Shown here: one piece after another, positions 31,302-42,951 of the stretch
How the letters are laid out: every line of letters begins with the position of its first letter
How positions within the stretch are numbered: position 1 is the first letter of the stretch
Assembly: GCA_029718625.1 (NCBI GenBank)
Contig: CM056379.1
Span: 54,829,579 to 54,893,578 of the forward strand
DNA: 64,000 nt
Origin: Synaphobranchus kaupii
Lineage: Eukaryota > Chordata > Actinopteri > Anguilliformes > Synaphobranchidae
Reading direction: 5' to 3'
Notes under the pieces: generated by a model
Told to the model about the DNA's origin: nothing
What the model saw: the letters and a program-made list of their open reading frames with translations, nothing else
Database searches by the model: none
Translations under genes and position numbers: made by a program

Positions 31302-33813
31302 AGATAGGTTTTTGTCCTAATGCAATGGTGGGATCAATGCTGTTGGTCCTACTAAAGTTGACCACATAAATTGATATCACACACTAGTAGTGACAGGATA
31401 TAGAATGTAATGCTGACACAAGATATAAAAATACATGCTACATAAAAACACTTTGTGTAGCCTACAATATAAGGTGTTGTAGCCTACAATACAGGGTGAA
31501 AATACATGACGTTGCAGACAATGACAACATTACTCAAATGTCAAAATGTCTTATTCTACATTTTAAGCCCCTGTCTACATTTTAAACCCCCTTGTAGCTG
31601 TCCAAAATATTATGAATCATAATCAGTTCTCTCTGCAATAAGATTTTTCCAGTGTCACCTCCTCTGACAGGACATTAACACTTTCAGAGATGCTACTTTG
31701 TAAATACATTCATTTAAAAATTGGTAGCACAACAATCTGGGTCATTGTGTCTGATATTGCTTTTATGTTCATTAGGCTAATTCTTTGTTTTAAACATCTT
31801 GATGTCTCTCCTATGTAACTTAGATCATAAGCAAATTAAAAATTTGAAATAATTAAAAAAACATTTTTGCTATTGCATGCGATGACACCTTTTATTGTAA
31901 AATGGTTCATAGACCTCAGATGACAAAAAACATTAATTTTTAAAGTATTATGACATTGGGTGCAATTTCCAGAAGGGTAACTTCCATCTGTAAGAGGGGC
32001 CAAAAGAGATTATGAAAGGCCAGCTCTGCAAAAAGGGATGACACATTTGGTTAAGGGCAGGGTCTGAGGTGAGTAAATGCCAATGTTACATTACAATAGT
32101 TTTGAATCCAAAATATTTTAGGGAAAATATTGTCGTAAAAATAAGTCAGAAATCCAGACATTTTCTTTTATTTCTCATTTGAGATTGGCAAATTAGCTTT
32201 GAAAACATTTTCCATTAAATATCATCAAGCATTGCTTCATAGCAGAAGCCTTATTAATGAAATCACAACAGGAATGACAAATACATCAGATTCTGTAAAA
32301 CTGGTTCTTAGGCAAGCATAATTAGGTAGCATATTCTAGCATGAATTCTCAACCCTGAATTTGGTGGTGATTTTTCACACTAGCCAACTTATTAGCTATG
32401 TTAAGTTAGCTATATTAACACCACAATTTTAAGGCAGTGAGTGAACTATTTCTTCCTCTTTAGCCATTTTTATGCACAGCAGTGATACACCTTTAGTACA
32501 GATGATGTCCATCAACTAGCAAAGTCTACAAAGGAATGTAAAAATGGAAGCACAAATAAGTCTGGCACTATGCATCTTGTTTTGAGTTGTTTTAGACATA
32601 ATATTCCGCTTTAACTGTGACCTTTGAAAATGTGCATACTTGTTATTTGCAATGAAATGCCACTGAACATTTGGAATTTGGGGACATTTCTGGGGATTAC
32701 AAAAAGGTTTCCTAACATCTGTCTAATCAAACGATGAAGAATGCATAATTTTGCTGTCTGGCCATGTATTTACATTGTAGCAAGAGAGTATTTCATCGCT
32801 AACAGTGAACATATGTTACATGCTGTGCTTTGTCACACATGATATTTTTACCAATTTTATTTTGGCTATGTATTTGTATTCAACAACTACATGGCCACTG
32901 TTGACCATGAGCTTTCTGATTCGTCTCCATGAAGCAAATATGCAAGACAATGAACCTGTACTTCAACAAGATTTTGCCCTTATTTTATAACAGTACGACT
33001 GGAGATATTTTAACAAAGACTGATGCATGGTGTGAATGTAGACTTGCAGGATTTCCAGGACGAGTGAAATATATGAGGACTGCATCTTTGAGACATGAGG
33101 AGTAGCATGCAAATCAGTGTGTCCAAACTTGCATGCTTAATTAAGGAGGGCAAAGGTTCAGCACTAACCCTTTGTCCTGCAGACACAACAATAATACAGC
33201 TAGGGGCCATCAGACATGTGGAAGTTCCACAGGCCAACAGACATAAAGGGATCAATACACCACTCTCTGAAGTCTTAGTCTTCCCATGGGTCCAGAGCAG
33301 ACTGCTACATTTTGCAAGAATTCAGATGTGACAATATTGTATGCGCAGTTTCGTCAGCAAGGCACTGGCATTCTGTCCTAAAATCTGTTTCTTGCGTTGC
33401 CTGTTAGAAGAAAAGGCAACAAAATGGAAAATATTCAAAAGGCCTATTTTTCTGGCTATCTTGGTCATTTCAAGAGGTACAATAGATTACTATATAACAC
33501 GATTATAATCAATGAGTGTTTCAGTATCATCAATATCACAGTGTGTGACCAGTTCTTTGTGCAATTCTATAAACTGTTCCATATTTTTTCACTGGTTTGA
33601 GATGGATGTGCTGGAGCCATATTGTATTTAAGCAGAATAAGATTCTGACTTTATTGCTTCAGCCTCCAGACAAGAAACAAAATAATCCATTCTTCTTGGA
33701 GCTAATCATACAGCTACCATTTAAATGAATAAATTGAATAAATCATTGCATTTCAGAAATAAAGACTTCTTAAAGGGCTCAGTCTGGGGAATTGGGGCAA
33801 TGTGGGGCCATAT

Positions 33814-33815
<2 letters not shown>
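31302..33815. other. No recognised feature
   Basis: AT-rich, only short frames without motifs. Confidence 0.4.

Positions 33816-33847
<32 letters not shown>
33816..33847. repeat. Poly-G run, 32 bases
   Basis: Uninterrupted G homopolymer. Length in the true genome may differ because such runs are error-prone to sequence. Confidence 0.9.
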
Positions 33848-33849
<2 letters not shown>

Positions 33850-36292
33850 TTTGTTTGGTTTAGTTTTTTAGTTTTCTGTGCCTCCCAATGGTGTGTCAGT
33901 GCATGTGACAAACACTGAAATAAATTAATGAAGACTAAAGATTATTGCCTGATAAATAACTTTTTTTCATTCAGCTTTTTTCCAGATTTTAGTAGATGTA
34001 TCTATTTTGTGCAATTGTTACACCTGACAAAGGATTTCACCCTGTAAAGACAACACACATTTATTCAAACAAAAAGGCTAATTAGTGGTGGGTGTAATCT
34101 TACAAGTATACCATATAGAATACTGTATGTTAGGTCTGTTGGTCTGCACCTTGAAATCACAAAGGAAAAATATTGCTGACTTATCAACTACATATTTACA
34201 TATAATTAACAGCCCTGCATGCTTTTTTTTGCAAGTGATTAAATATTATGAGCAGATATGTGGGGGATTCTTTAAAACTAATGAGGGCAAAAAAATCTTG
34301 ATACTGACCTTGCAAGAAAATGAAAAAATACAATTAAATGTAAATCAATGACAGAAACCACAAGGCATTTACTGAAATATGTGCCAAGGCCACATGAAGG
34401 ACACATTCCAAGACTGAGCCTCCTCAGTGGCCATTTAGGAAAACCGATTTTGTGAATATACAAACAAAACAGTGGATAATTAGCGTGAGACATGTTCCAA
34501 AGAGCCACACTGTATTTCCATATGGAACTTCCCAAAGCATTTTGTCACAAAAGTACAATGTCTTGAAAGAACCTCTGCTCTGCCTTATCTCTGAGCGGTA
34601 TGCAGATTTAAAAAGTCACGTTGTCAAGAAATGTACAGCAAACGTGAATGACTTCCCTCCACGGTTCATTTATTTGTTTACTGTAATCCACTCCTTACTT
34701 TACAGAGCCTGTCCTGTGTTACATCATGGCTTAAAAGCACTTTCCACTTCGCATATCGTGTCTGATGGGCCATCTCATGTAAAATTGTACCTTGCATGCA
34801 GGCAATGGTACAGAAACGATTTAAACTCCAGCACAGTTTGGTATCACTTCTGGTCTCCTGTGTTGCCGTTTAGATTTAAATGGCAACAATCAAAAATCTC
34901 CTCAGATAATATAGTGCTAAACATATTGTCACTAGAGCACAACTGTTCTCCATATCATTTACTCAGCAGGTACTGTCATTTGGGACAAATTGCAATCCTC
35001 ACAATTTGACCTCACATATAATTTACCGGAACAATGTTAAAACTATTTTGCTGTGGGAGATAGCATTAGCCCACCTGGAACTCAAATCAATGTCCTTAAA
35101 TTGTGCGTGGTGCGGTCTGACTGCTGCGCAAAAAACAGCACCTTTCTACTCCACAGCAATCATTAACCCCCAAACCATAATGCGTGCTGCGCATGAGACC
35201 ATGAGTAAGAAGGTGTCAACTGCATTAACTTGCAGAAACAGAGAGCTCTGTAATGGTGATTACTGTGCCTGGTGACAGGGGCAGTCCTCTGCAGGGCCTC
35301 CTGAGGAGAAGAAGTACAGTGAAGTTGGAACACGTGGCCAACCTCGTTAAAGACAGCCGCTCCATTAAGAAAGAGCACTGGCTTATTACCTTTTCAGTCT
35401 TCTGGCAGCTTAATTGGGTTCTCTGTGGAAGTTTCAAAACGAAAATTACAGTGCTGCCACTTTGAATACAGATTTAACCGCTATGGTTAAATGGGTAATG
35501 CATCTCAGAAATTAATACCCTGTCTTTACTTAATAACTTCCCATTGGGATGGCTTTGTTTCGTGCAATACCAAAATGATCTTACTTGTAATTCCCTGGAT
35601 AAACACATTACACATGTCCTGTGGTATGGGACCTTTTTAAATTTGTTTAATGCAAGAGATTTTGGATTCCAGTAGAGGTCCTACATCAAATTAGTCCCAT
35701 TAAAAAAAGAAGAAGAAAGGGGCAGGTGAATTGAAGTCCCTTTCTCCATTCCATGCATGATCAAGAAATGGCAGGGGTCATTTCATTGTAATTTAATAAT
35801 ACATTTATCAAACCAGCCAGTGTTCAGAATTATTCATGAATTCAAATTTCTTATTCTCCAAGACTCTTCCCCATCCTGATATTAAGATAAATCACTTGAC
35901 ATTTATCCTCATTGTTAACACAATCAAAGATATGGCACAGAAAAAAACAGATTATTCCCATGTCACAATTAAAAATACTTCAGTTTTTCTGTTTGAGTGA
36001 GGTTGATGGATGGAGACAGTTACATTAATGTGTGGATGATCACAGAAAAAGGTGAAAATATCTGGTTGATTCTGACTTTGGACTGTCATTTCCCAAAGTT
36101 CCCTGCACAGGTAAAGATAACTTTCTCATGAAGCTTTGTGAATGAGGATAACCATAAGAGTAGCAAATGTAAAATCTGCCATGTTATAAGACGAGGGGAC
36201 CTGTGTATTGAATACTCATGGGTATGTCAACCCCATGTATGCAATGGTTTTCAAAAAGAATAAGCCAGAATTAAAAATATTTCCCCACACTG
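33848..36292. other. No gene recognised; non-repetitive stretch
   Basis: No repeat ends or coding motifs. The 185-codon frame at 34452-35009 has no domain signature and no splice context. The stretch 34440-35460 is complex, repeat-free sequence and a candidate for conserved non-coding DNA, which cannot be judged from one genome. Confidence 0.4.
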
Positions 36293-37182
36293 TTAAAGCT
36301 GGAGTAGGCAAGTTCTTTTTAGAAACATATTGGGGAACGGTCATGCATAGCTGGTAGCAGTCATAGAAAGAACTGCTGTGAGAGAAATCCAGCACCATAC
36401 ACTGTGTTTATACCCTCAAATTCTGCATTCTAAAACCAGCGATTCGGCCTAAATGTTTGTTTTCAAAACAAAGTAGCGCATGACATAAACCAATCGAAGA
36501 GACAGACCGGTTCACATCACAAATCAATCAACAATGAGATTGACCTTTCGCATTCACCAGCTAGACATTTCACCAACAATGGTGGAGAAGCGACCCGTTA
36601 CACCGGCACTATTTCACGCAAAGAATTCCAAAAAAATTGGATAAAGCTCGCTCGAAAACTAGAATAAACGTAGGTGCTCATTTTAGAAGGTGCCAATATG
36701 TTTGGGAGCGGATTGGTTTAAAGACAGACGTGGAGCTCACATTGTTTCTCTGGACAGGTAGGTCAAAAGTTTCAACACAAACTACTTTACCAGTGGACTT
36801 TCTGCATGCCAGACAATTGTAATTACATATAATGAATAGTAGCTAGGTTACTATTATACTTAACGTTACTTCATTCTGCGGCTAGTTTTTAGAAGAAATT
36901 CTAAGCTTATCTGTCGGATAGATCGTGTTAGCTAGAACTGGCTACTTGGCTATAGCCAGCTAGCACTACACTAGCCTGGTTCAGACTAGCACAACACAAA
37001 CTCAGTGTGATACAACAACTCTGCAACAACAGAAAAGTTCCCGTTATTTTACCTTGTAGCTGACTTTTTTATTGTAACATTTGCTATACCAGTCTATAAT
37101 CCTGCAATTTTTGACTCATGACTTTGAAATGTTTTGACAACAAATGCAACCATTTTACAAAGTTGCGTACTCCAGCTTTTAT
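36293..37182. mobile_element. ~890-bp non-autonomous TIR element
   Basis: The left end TAAAGCTGGAGTAGGCAAGT is mirrored at the right by TTGCGTACTCCAGCTTTTA. The interior has no transposase-like frame. The flanking bases do not give an unambiguous duplication. Confidence 0.6.
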
Positions 37183-37213
37183 TTAAAATTTTCTTATTTT
37201 CTTATAATATGTT

Positions 37214-37517
37214 TCCAATTTTTCTCCATTTTCTCCCAATTTGGTAGCCAATTGTATAGTATGTAATTCAATTCCCCATGTATCAACCACTTGGGAATTT
37301 GCCGCTACAACCTTCAGCCGGGAGTAGGAAAGAGGCCACCACGCCCTCTTCAAGCTCGCTTGTATGCTACAATTCTCCCCACGAGTCCTCCCCCCACCCT
37401 GGGAGTGACCGCCAATTGCCGCTCCCTCATGGCACCGGCCATACTCGGATCTGGCATGACCGGGGATCGAACTGACTGAAAGTCTGCCCTTTTACTGCTG
37501 CGCCACCGCGTCGCGCC
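37214..37517 (-). repeat. tRNA-derived SINE
   Basis: On the minus strand the head has GCGGTGGCGCAGCAGT (A box, 37508-37496) and GTTCGATCCCC (B box, 37472-37462). A ~230-base body and an AT-rich tail (TTGGGAGAAAATGGAG) follow. Box order and spacing are those of a Pol III promoter. It is unlike the SINE at 16901-17123. Confidence 0.8.
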
Positions 37518-39138
37518 CTTCGCCACTGTTTTCACGGGTTCCCTGGGAAGGAATTTTGAGACGGTCCCTGGAGTGCTGAGCGCTGAGCAAGGCTGTTTCG
37601 AGGTTGCTCATTGAATAATAGGATACTAATGCGGAGCACCTGCCTCAGGTTAGAATTGGGGCTGGGCCATTGATGATAAAAGCAGTGCACCTGACCAGGA
37701 AGGGGAGAGATCTGGGAAAAGGAACTAGGCGAGAGTGTCAGTGTGGTTTGTGTCATCGGTAGAGCACTTACCTGATGACCCCCCCGTGTTGTACAGATGC
37801 AGTCCAGGATACAGTGTATAGCTTTGGTCAGATAGATTGTAAGTTTGAAAGAAAATACTAATGGATCTTTTCTTGGACTTTTTCTGGTAGCTCCTCCTTC
37901 ATGGATTATGTTTCTGGCCCTCTTAATATGTCCCATAGAGCTGATAGCTCTCCCATGGCGATAATTCTATGTTTTGTGTTTTCTTTTTGGAGCCTGTTTC
38001 TTCCATGCGTTCACAACAGAGTTACTACAAGGTTTTGACAGAATGGGCCAATGGCATTAAGGGTTCATCTCCCAAGTGTGGAACTTTCAGGGAATGCAGT
38101 CATAAGACAAAGTGGAATCAGCAGCTGCAAATAAATGGGTGTGTTGGGAAGTCATTCCAGACAAAGGCATCTGCAAACACATTTAGTCAGAAAAAGGACC
38201 TTTGAAAATTTAGATAAATTTACTGATTCTGTCCTTTGTAGTGAAGGTGCTATAAATCTCTTCAAGCACTTACAATAGTGAGGCTCTCCCAGCTCCTTTA
38301 TCATTGTTGCTTCGTAAACACCGTTCTCCAATGAAATCTTGATTCACAAAAGCCCCTGGTGCATTGTATGCTCTTACTCGCCTTTTGATATGCAAAACCT
38401 GCTCTGAAAAAATGACCTGCTACACAGTGGCTTTAATCTGCAGTATGCATGGTGTTAAAACCTTCCAAACACTCTGGGATCCATAAAGCCTCTGTTTGAA
38501 CACCTGCCCCAACACAGAAAACCCATTGTGAGCTTCCATTTTCACAAGTGGCTCCAATAATGGAGCAGTGTACAAAGACTTGGTACACAGCTCCTCTTCA
38601 TGCTTGCTGATGTTGTATAGCTCATACAGGACTGTGCCCTGCTTTCGCCGTGCATCATGCAGCATTTTGGGCTGTCACAGCAATGCCTCAGGGTAGGCAG
38701 ACTTTCCAGGTATAAAATGTTCATTTTAGTGGAAGTTCTAAGGGATAATTGGTTTAGCATTGGTCATCTGGAGCGTTTTGATATATTTTTAGGTGAGGAC
38801 GTTACCATGTATGATGATGGTCCAGCTTTGCAGCGAACAAGCCAATACGCTCCAGAACTGCCAGAAAGCTGCTTTCTAAGACAAGTGCTTTACAAATAAA
38901 GTTATTAAAGCTATATAATTTTTTAAACCCTCTTCTTTAATCCTCTTATTATGTTGAGATTTGATGAGGCCTCTTATGTTTGGGATCAGACTGAACCCAA
39001 CAGTTTAAACGGACAGAAAATTATTATAACAGAAAACTTTGACACTTTGTGTGTCACTTTCTTAATGTCTCCCAATTGGCCTATCGCTAAGTCCCGCCCC
39101 TCTTGGTTACTGTTCCAACCTCGGACAAACAATTGATT
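37518..39138. other. No recognised feature
   Basis: No conserved frame. The 134-codon minus frame at 37532-37936 lacks motifs and is judged spurious. Confidence 0.4.
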
Positions 39139-39140
39139 TA

Positions 39141-40348
39141 CAGTTTTTCTCAATTGTTTACACACAAAAACTGGAACTTATGACACAATGACCACAACCT
39201 GTAACTCATGTGCCAACTCCCTAAACCAATTCTGTTGAACTATAAACACATTTCCTGCTGTAGACCCAGATTTCAATTCTAAACCACTTTCTTCAAAACA
39301 CTACACACAATTATCTGCTTTAGACCCAGATTTCAATTCTAAACCACACTTTCTTCAAAACACTACACACAATACTCTCTATTTTGCACACTCTTCATCA
39401 ATGCCAAATCTCCTTGTGTTCAGACAGAACACACTGCCATTCAAATGGCAAAACTTCCATTTCCAAGGCCGTTGTGCAATTTCCAATCAAAGCTTGAGCA
39501 ATATAAGGGCCACAGGTGAGCTCCTGGTTTGGAGAACAATGGATGGCAACATTGAAGTGAGAGGTGATCAGAGAGGCAGAGCAGTGAGAGTAAGAGGAGG
39601 ACGAGGAGGAGGAAGAGGAGGACGAGGAGGAGGCATGTGGCGATATAGCTCCTGAGGCATTTCAGGGCTGGATTCGCCATACTAGGCGATACTTCCCCCG
39701 CTGCTTGGCCAGAGAGAACATAGCCTGTGATGTCGATGAGGTCCTGTGGCCAGACAGGAACCGAAGACAGGATGCAGCCTAGTTTTTTTGTCCTTTTTTA
39801 ATTTACATTTTTCTTTCTTTTTTTGTTGACTGTACTGGCCTATTTTCTATTGTTTGTTCTGTGCAAATCATTTACACATCCAGTTGTGTTTGCTGTGATG
39901 TATAGGCTACAGCACTTTTGGAAAAAATAAAGAAATATTTTTGTTGTTACTGTATATTTGTGTATTGTTTTATATTTGAGTAAAAACATTATACAGTAAT
40001 ATTTTACAACAGGAGTAAGCGTACAGTAACACTGAACATGAAAAGGCATAATGCTCCTGATAAGGCCTTCATACTGGTGTTTTCCCATTCATAGAAGTGT
40101 TTTCCATTCAGCACATCAGTGTTCAATGGTTCTTAGAAATGTCTACTCATATGATGGTCTGTGTGTGTCATTTGAACACAAACTACCATTTTGAGGAGAC
40201 ATAACATTGTTTTGAAGGCAAAGTAGCATTTTGCAGGAGATATGTAGGGTTTTGCATTTTGTGTGTGTGGTTTTTGGATTTGTGTTTAGAGTTTTGAGAA
40301 AATGAGGTATGCTTTCAAAAAATGTGTGTAAGCAATTGAGAAAAACTG
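39141..40348 (+). mobile_element. IS630-like transposon copy 1, internally deleted
   Basis: TIR CAGTTTTTCTCAATTG at 39141 and its inverse ending at 40348, flanked by TA (39139-39140, 40349-40350). The coding remnant joins the start of exon 1 to the last ~48 codons of exon 3 (see 39539-39782). A 60-odd-base direct duplication (TAGACCCAGATTTCAATTCT, twice in 39262-39382) lies in its 5' part. Same family as the copies at 40631, 42952 and 45826. Confidence 0.88.
39539..39782 (+). pseudogene. Deletion remnant of IS630-like transposase
   Basis: ATG 39539 starts MDGNIEVRGDQRGRAVRVRG and a Gly/Arg-rich run, as in copy 3. At about 39635 the sequence jumps to the enzyme's C-terminal tail in another frame (GDIAPEAFQGWIRH, RCLARENIACDVDEV) ending at TAG 39780-39782. 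The helix-turn-helix and all catalytic residues are gone. Confidence 0.85.
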
Positions 40349-40350
40349 TA

Positions 40351-40628
40351 ATGTCAGAACTTTACAGTGTAAACAATGGCCGCATTGGCTCTTTCCAAAA
40401 TACTTGGGTAACGTTATTTGACATGTTTTTGGAGAGAGCGATTTCTTCAAGAAGCAGGCAGAAAGGTTTGAAATATGGATTGGAGCGGTATGTGCAAGAA
40501 GTAAAAGTGTGTAGAATTCAAAATGTGATTAGAATCAAGGTCAATTAAAGTCTACCGCTGGAGAAACTGCACCAGCTGATAAACAACACCATCAAGGAGC
40601 AATGTTGTTCCTGCACTGCAGGTAAGAT
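40351..40628. other. Spacer between transposon copies 1 and 2
   Basis: Nothing recognised. Confidence 0.4.
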
Positions 40629-41128
40629 TACAGTTTTTCTCAATTGCTAAAACACATTTCACAAAACTTTCCTCCATTTTCCCAAAACTCTAAACACAAC
40701 ACACTTTTCTAAAGCTACATAAACAAAACCACACCTTCTCTCTTCAAAACTCAAACTTTCACACCAAAACAGCTGCTCAAAGCCTGCAAAAATTTAAACA
40801 CTATACGCATCATTACAGACTACAACAAAACAACTGAAAACACAATGTTCAGTGTGTGAGAATGTTATTTTTTTCCACAACTGCCAAAGCACATTTTTAG
40901 AAACCTTACAGTATCTGTTCTCAGAATATATCACTGTAGAGTATTGGGCATTCATAGATTTGTGTGTTTCATATGAACAGTATGTAAATCTACAGAAAAT
41001 ACAGTATGTACACTACTGTACTGTATCACAACTCAATGCAAACACTACAGAGGATCCATTACACACAACAATACTCATTGAAAACAATGTTCAGGGTGTG
41101 ATGTTTTTTATTTATTTATGGAACTATA

Positions 41129-41131
<3 letters not shown>

Positions 41132-41169
<38 letters not shown>
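41132..41169. repeat. (CA)n microsatellite
   Basis: About 18 CA units just downstream of the copy 2 transposase stop. Confidence 0.95.
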
Positions 41170-41173
41170 ACAA

Positions 41174-42845
41174 TCATTGTGCGGCATCACGTCGTCGAGC
41201 TGGGTCGGCCCACAGGACCTCATCTACATCGCAGGCAATATTGTCCCTTGCCAGGCAACGTGGGAAGAACGCCCTGGCATGGCGGATCCAGCCTTGGAAG
41301 GCCTCCACAGGCACGTCGTCACAGGCCAGGTCCATAGCCCTGAGAAGGTTCTCTCTTGTGTAAGGTTGGCGGTCATACACCTTCCACCTCCATGACGAGA
41401 AAAACTCCTCTATGGGGTTGAGGAAAGGTGAGTAGGGTGGCAGACAGACATTGAGGAATTGTTGGTTGATGTTAAACCACTCTCTAATCTGGTTCGTTCG
41501 ATGGAAACGAACATTGTCCCAAATGATAACATAAATGGGATGATGTGCAGGCCCAGGATTCTGTTGCTGGCGGTCCAGGAGGATGTCTCGTAGCTCTGCC
41601 AGGAAGGTGAGGAGACATTGGGTGTTGTATGAGCCAAGGACAGCATGCCGGTGGACAAGCCCCTCTGAACTCATGGCAGCACAAAGAGTGATGTTACCCC
41701 CGCGTTGGCCAGGAACCTCAACGATAGCTCTTTGGCCAATGATGTTACGGCCTCTTCGCCTTCGTTTCATGAGGTTGAACCCAGCCTCATCCAGGAAGAT
41801 GTACTCATGAGGTCTGGCCATCGAGTCCAACCGGAATATCCTCTGTGAAAATGTGAAAGTGTTCAGGTGTTCAGAACAACAGTCAATACAGTAGCACAGT
41901 ATTGTACAGTAGTACTGTAGGCCACTGAGCAACACAGTATGTGCACCCACTGTACTGTGAACATGGATGTATACTTACTTGCACATACTCGTAACGCAGG
42001 TCTTTGATTCGATCAGAGTTGCGCTCAAAGGGTACCCTATAGGCCTGCTTCATGCGCACCCTTTGGCGCTGGAGAACTCTGTCTATTGTGGCCAAGCTGA
42101 CATTGTCAATGTTCTCAAAGTTTACATTGTCAGCAATGACTCTGTCCCTGATTTCTCGGAGTCTGATGGTGTTGTTCTCCCATACCATATCCACAATGAG
42201 GGTTTCTTGTGCTGGTGTAAATATGGCAACCCTCCCACCTCCATGTGGCATTCTTTCAACTCTAGAGAAACAAACATGCATTACAGTACTGACTTGTATG
42301 TACTCTACTGTAAAAAACATGCATTCAGTAGAAGCATCAATGGACATGTTTTGCAATATAGCAACTGAGATGAAACCAATTGTACTCCACTATACTGTAA
42401 AAATCTACTGTAGTGACCAACACAGCAATACAGTACAATACCTGTTGTGTTCTCTGAATGCCCGGATAATGGTGGCCACTGAGAACCTACTCAAGTTTGG
42501 ACGGACTCTTAGTCCTGCTTCAGCCATTTTCATGCCATGGACAATGACATGGTCAATGACTGTTGCTCGCATCTCGTCTGTAATGATGGTGCGAGTTTGT
42601 CTTGCTCTCCCTCCTGGCCTTGCTCCTCTCCCTCCTGGGCCTGCTCCTCTCCCTCCTGGGCCTGCTCCTCTTCCTCCTTGGCCTGCTCCTCTTCCTCCTT
42701 GGCGTGCTCCTCTCCCTCCATGGCCTGCTCCTCTTCCTCCTTGGCGTGCTCCTCTCCCTCCATGGCCTGCTCCTCTCCCTCCATGGCCTGCTCCTCTCCC
42801 TCCTCTGACTCAAACTCCTCTTCCTCTGACTCTGCCTCCGTCCAT
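41174..42845 (-). pseudogene. Three-exon DD35E transposase, copy 2 (one premature stop)
   Basis: Exons on the minus strand: 42845-42442, 42261-41979 and 41842-41174, with GT..AG introns whose phases agree with copies 3 and 4 (about 451 codons joined). Exon 1: MDGGRVRGRG, a Gly/Arg/Pro-rich repeat (GGRGAGP units), then a helix-turn-helix (AEAGLRVRPNLSRFSVATII). Exon 2: a second DNA-binding region ending LRYEYVQ. Exon 3: catalytic core with FLDEAGFN, IIWDNVRFH and LNPIEEFF, 35 residues between the second Asp and Glu. The tail CLARDNIACDVDEVLW is conserved. A TGA at 42812-42810 in exon 1 is consistent with a CGA to TGA CpG change. The rest is open. Superfamily IS630-Tc1-mariner; named family not assigned. 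Confidence 0.87.
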
Positions 42846-42951
42846 TGTGTTCGTTTGGAACCTTCAGCAAACTGTGCACTCTGAACTGGCTTGTATAGGT
42901 GTGGTCACATCATTTGCAACAAGTGTCTTCAATTTTGAGTCGTTATGTTTA

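Noticed and set aside
34452..35009. 185-codon frame in the gene-poor flank
   Set aside because: No domain or splice context; composition like surrounding non-coding DNA.
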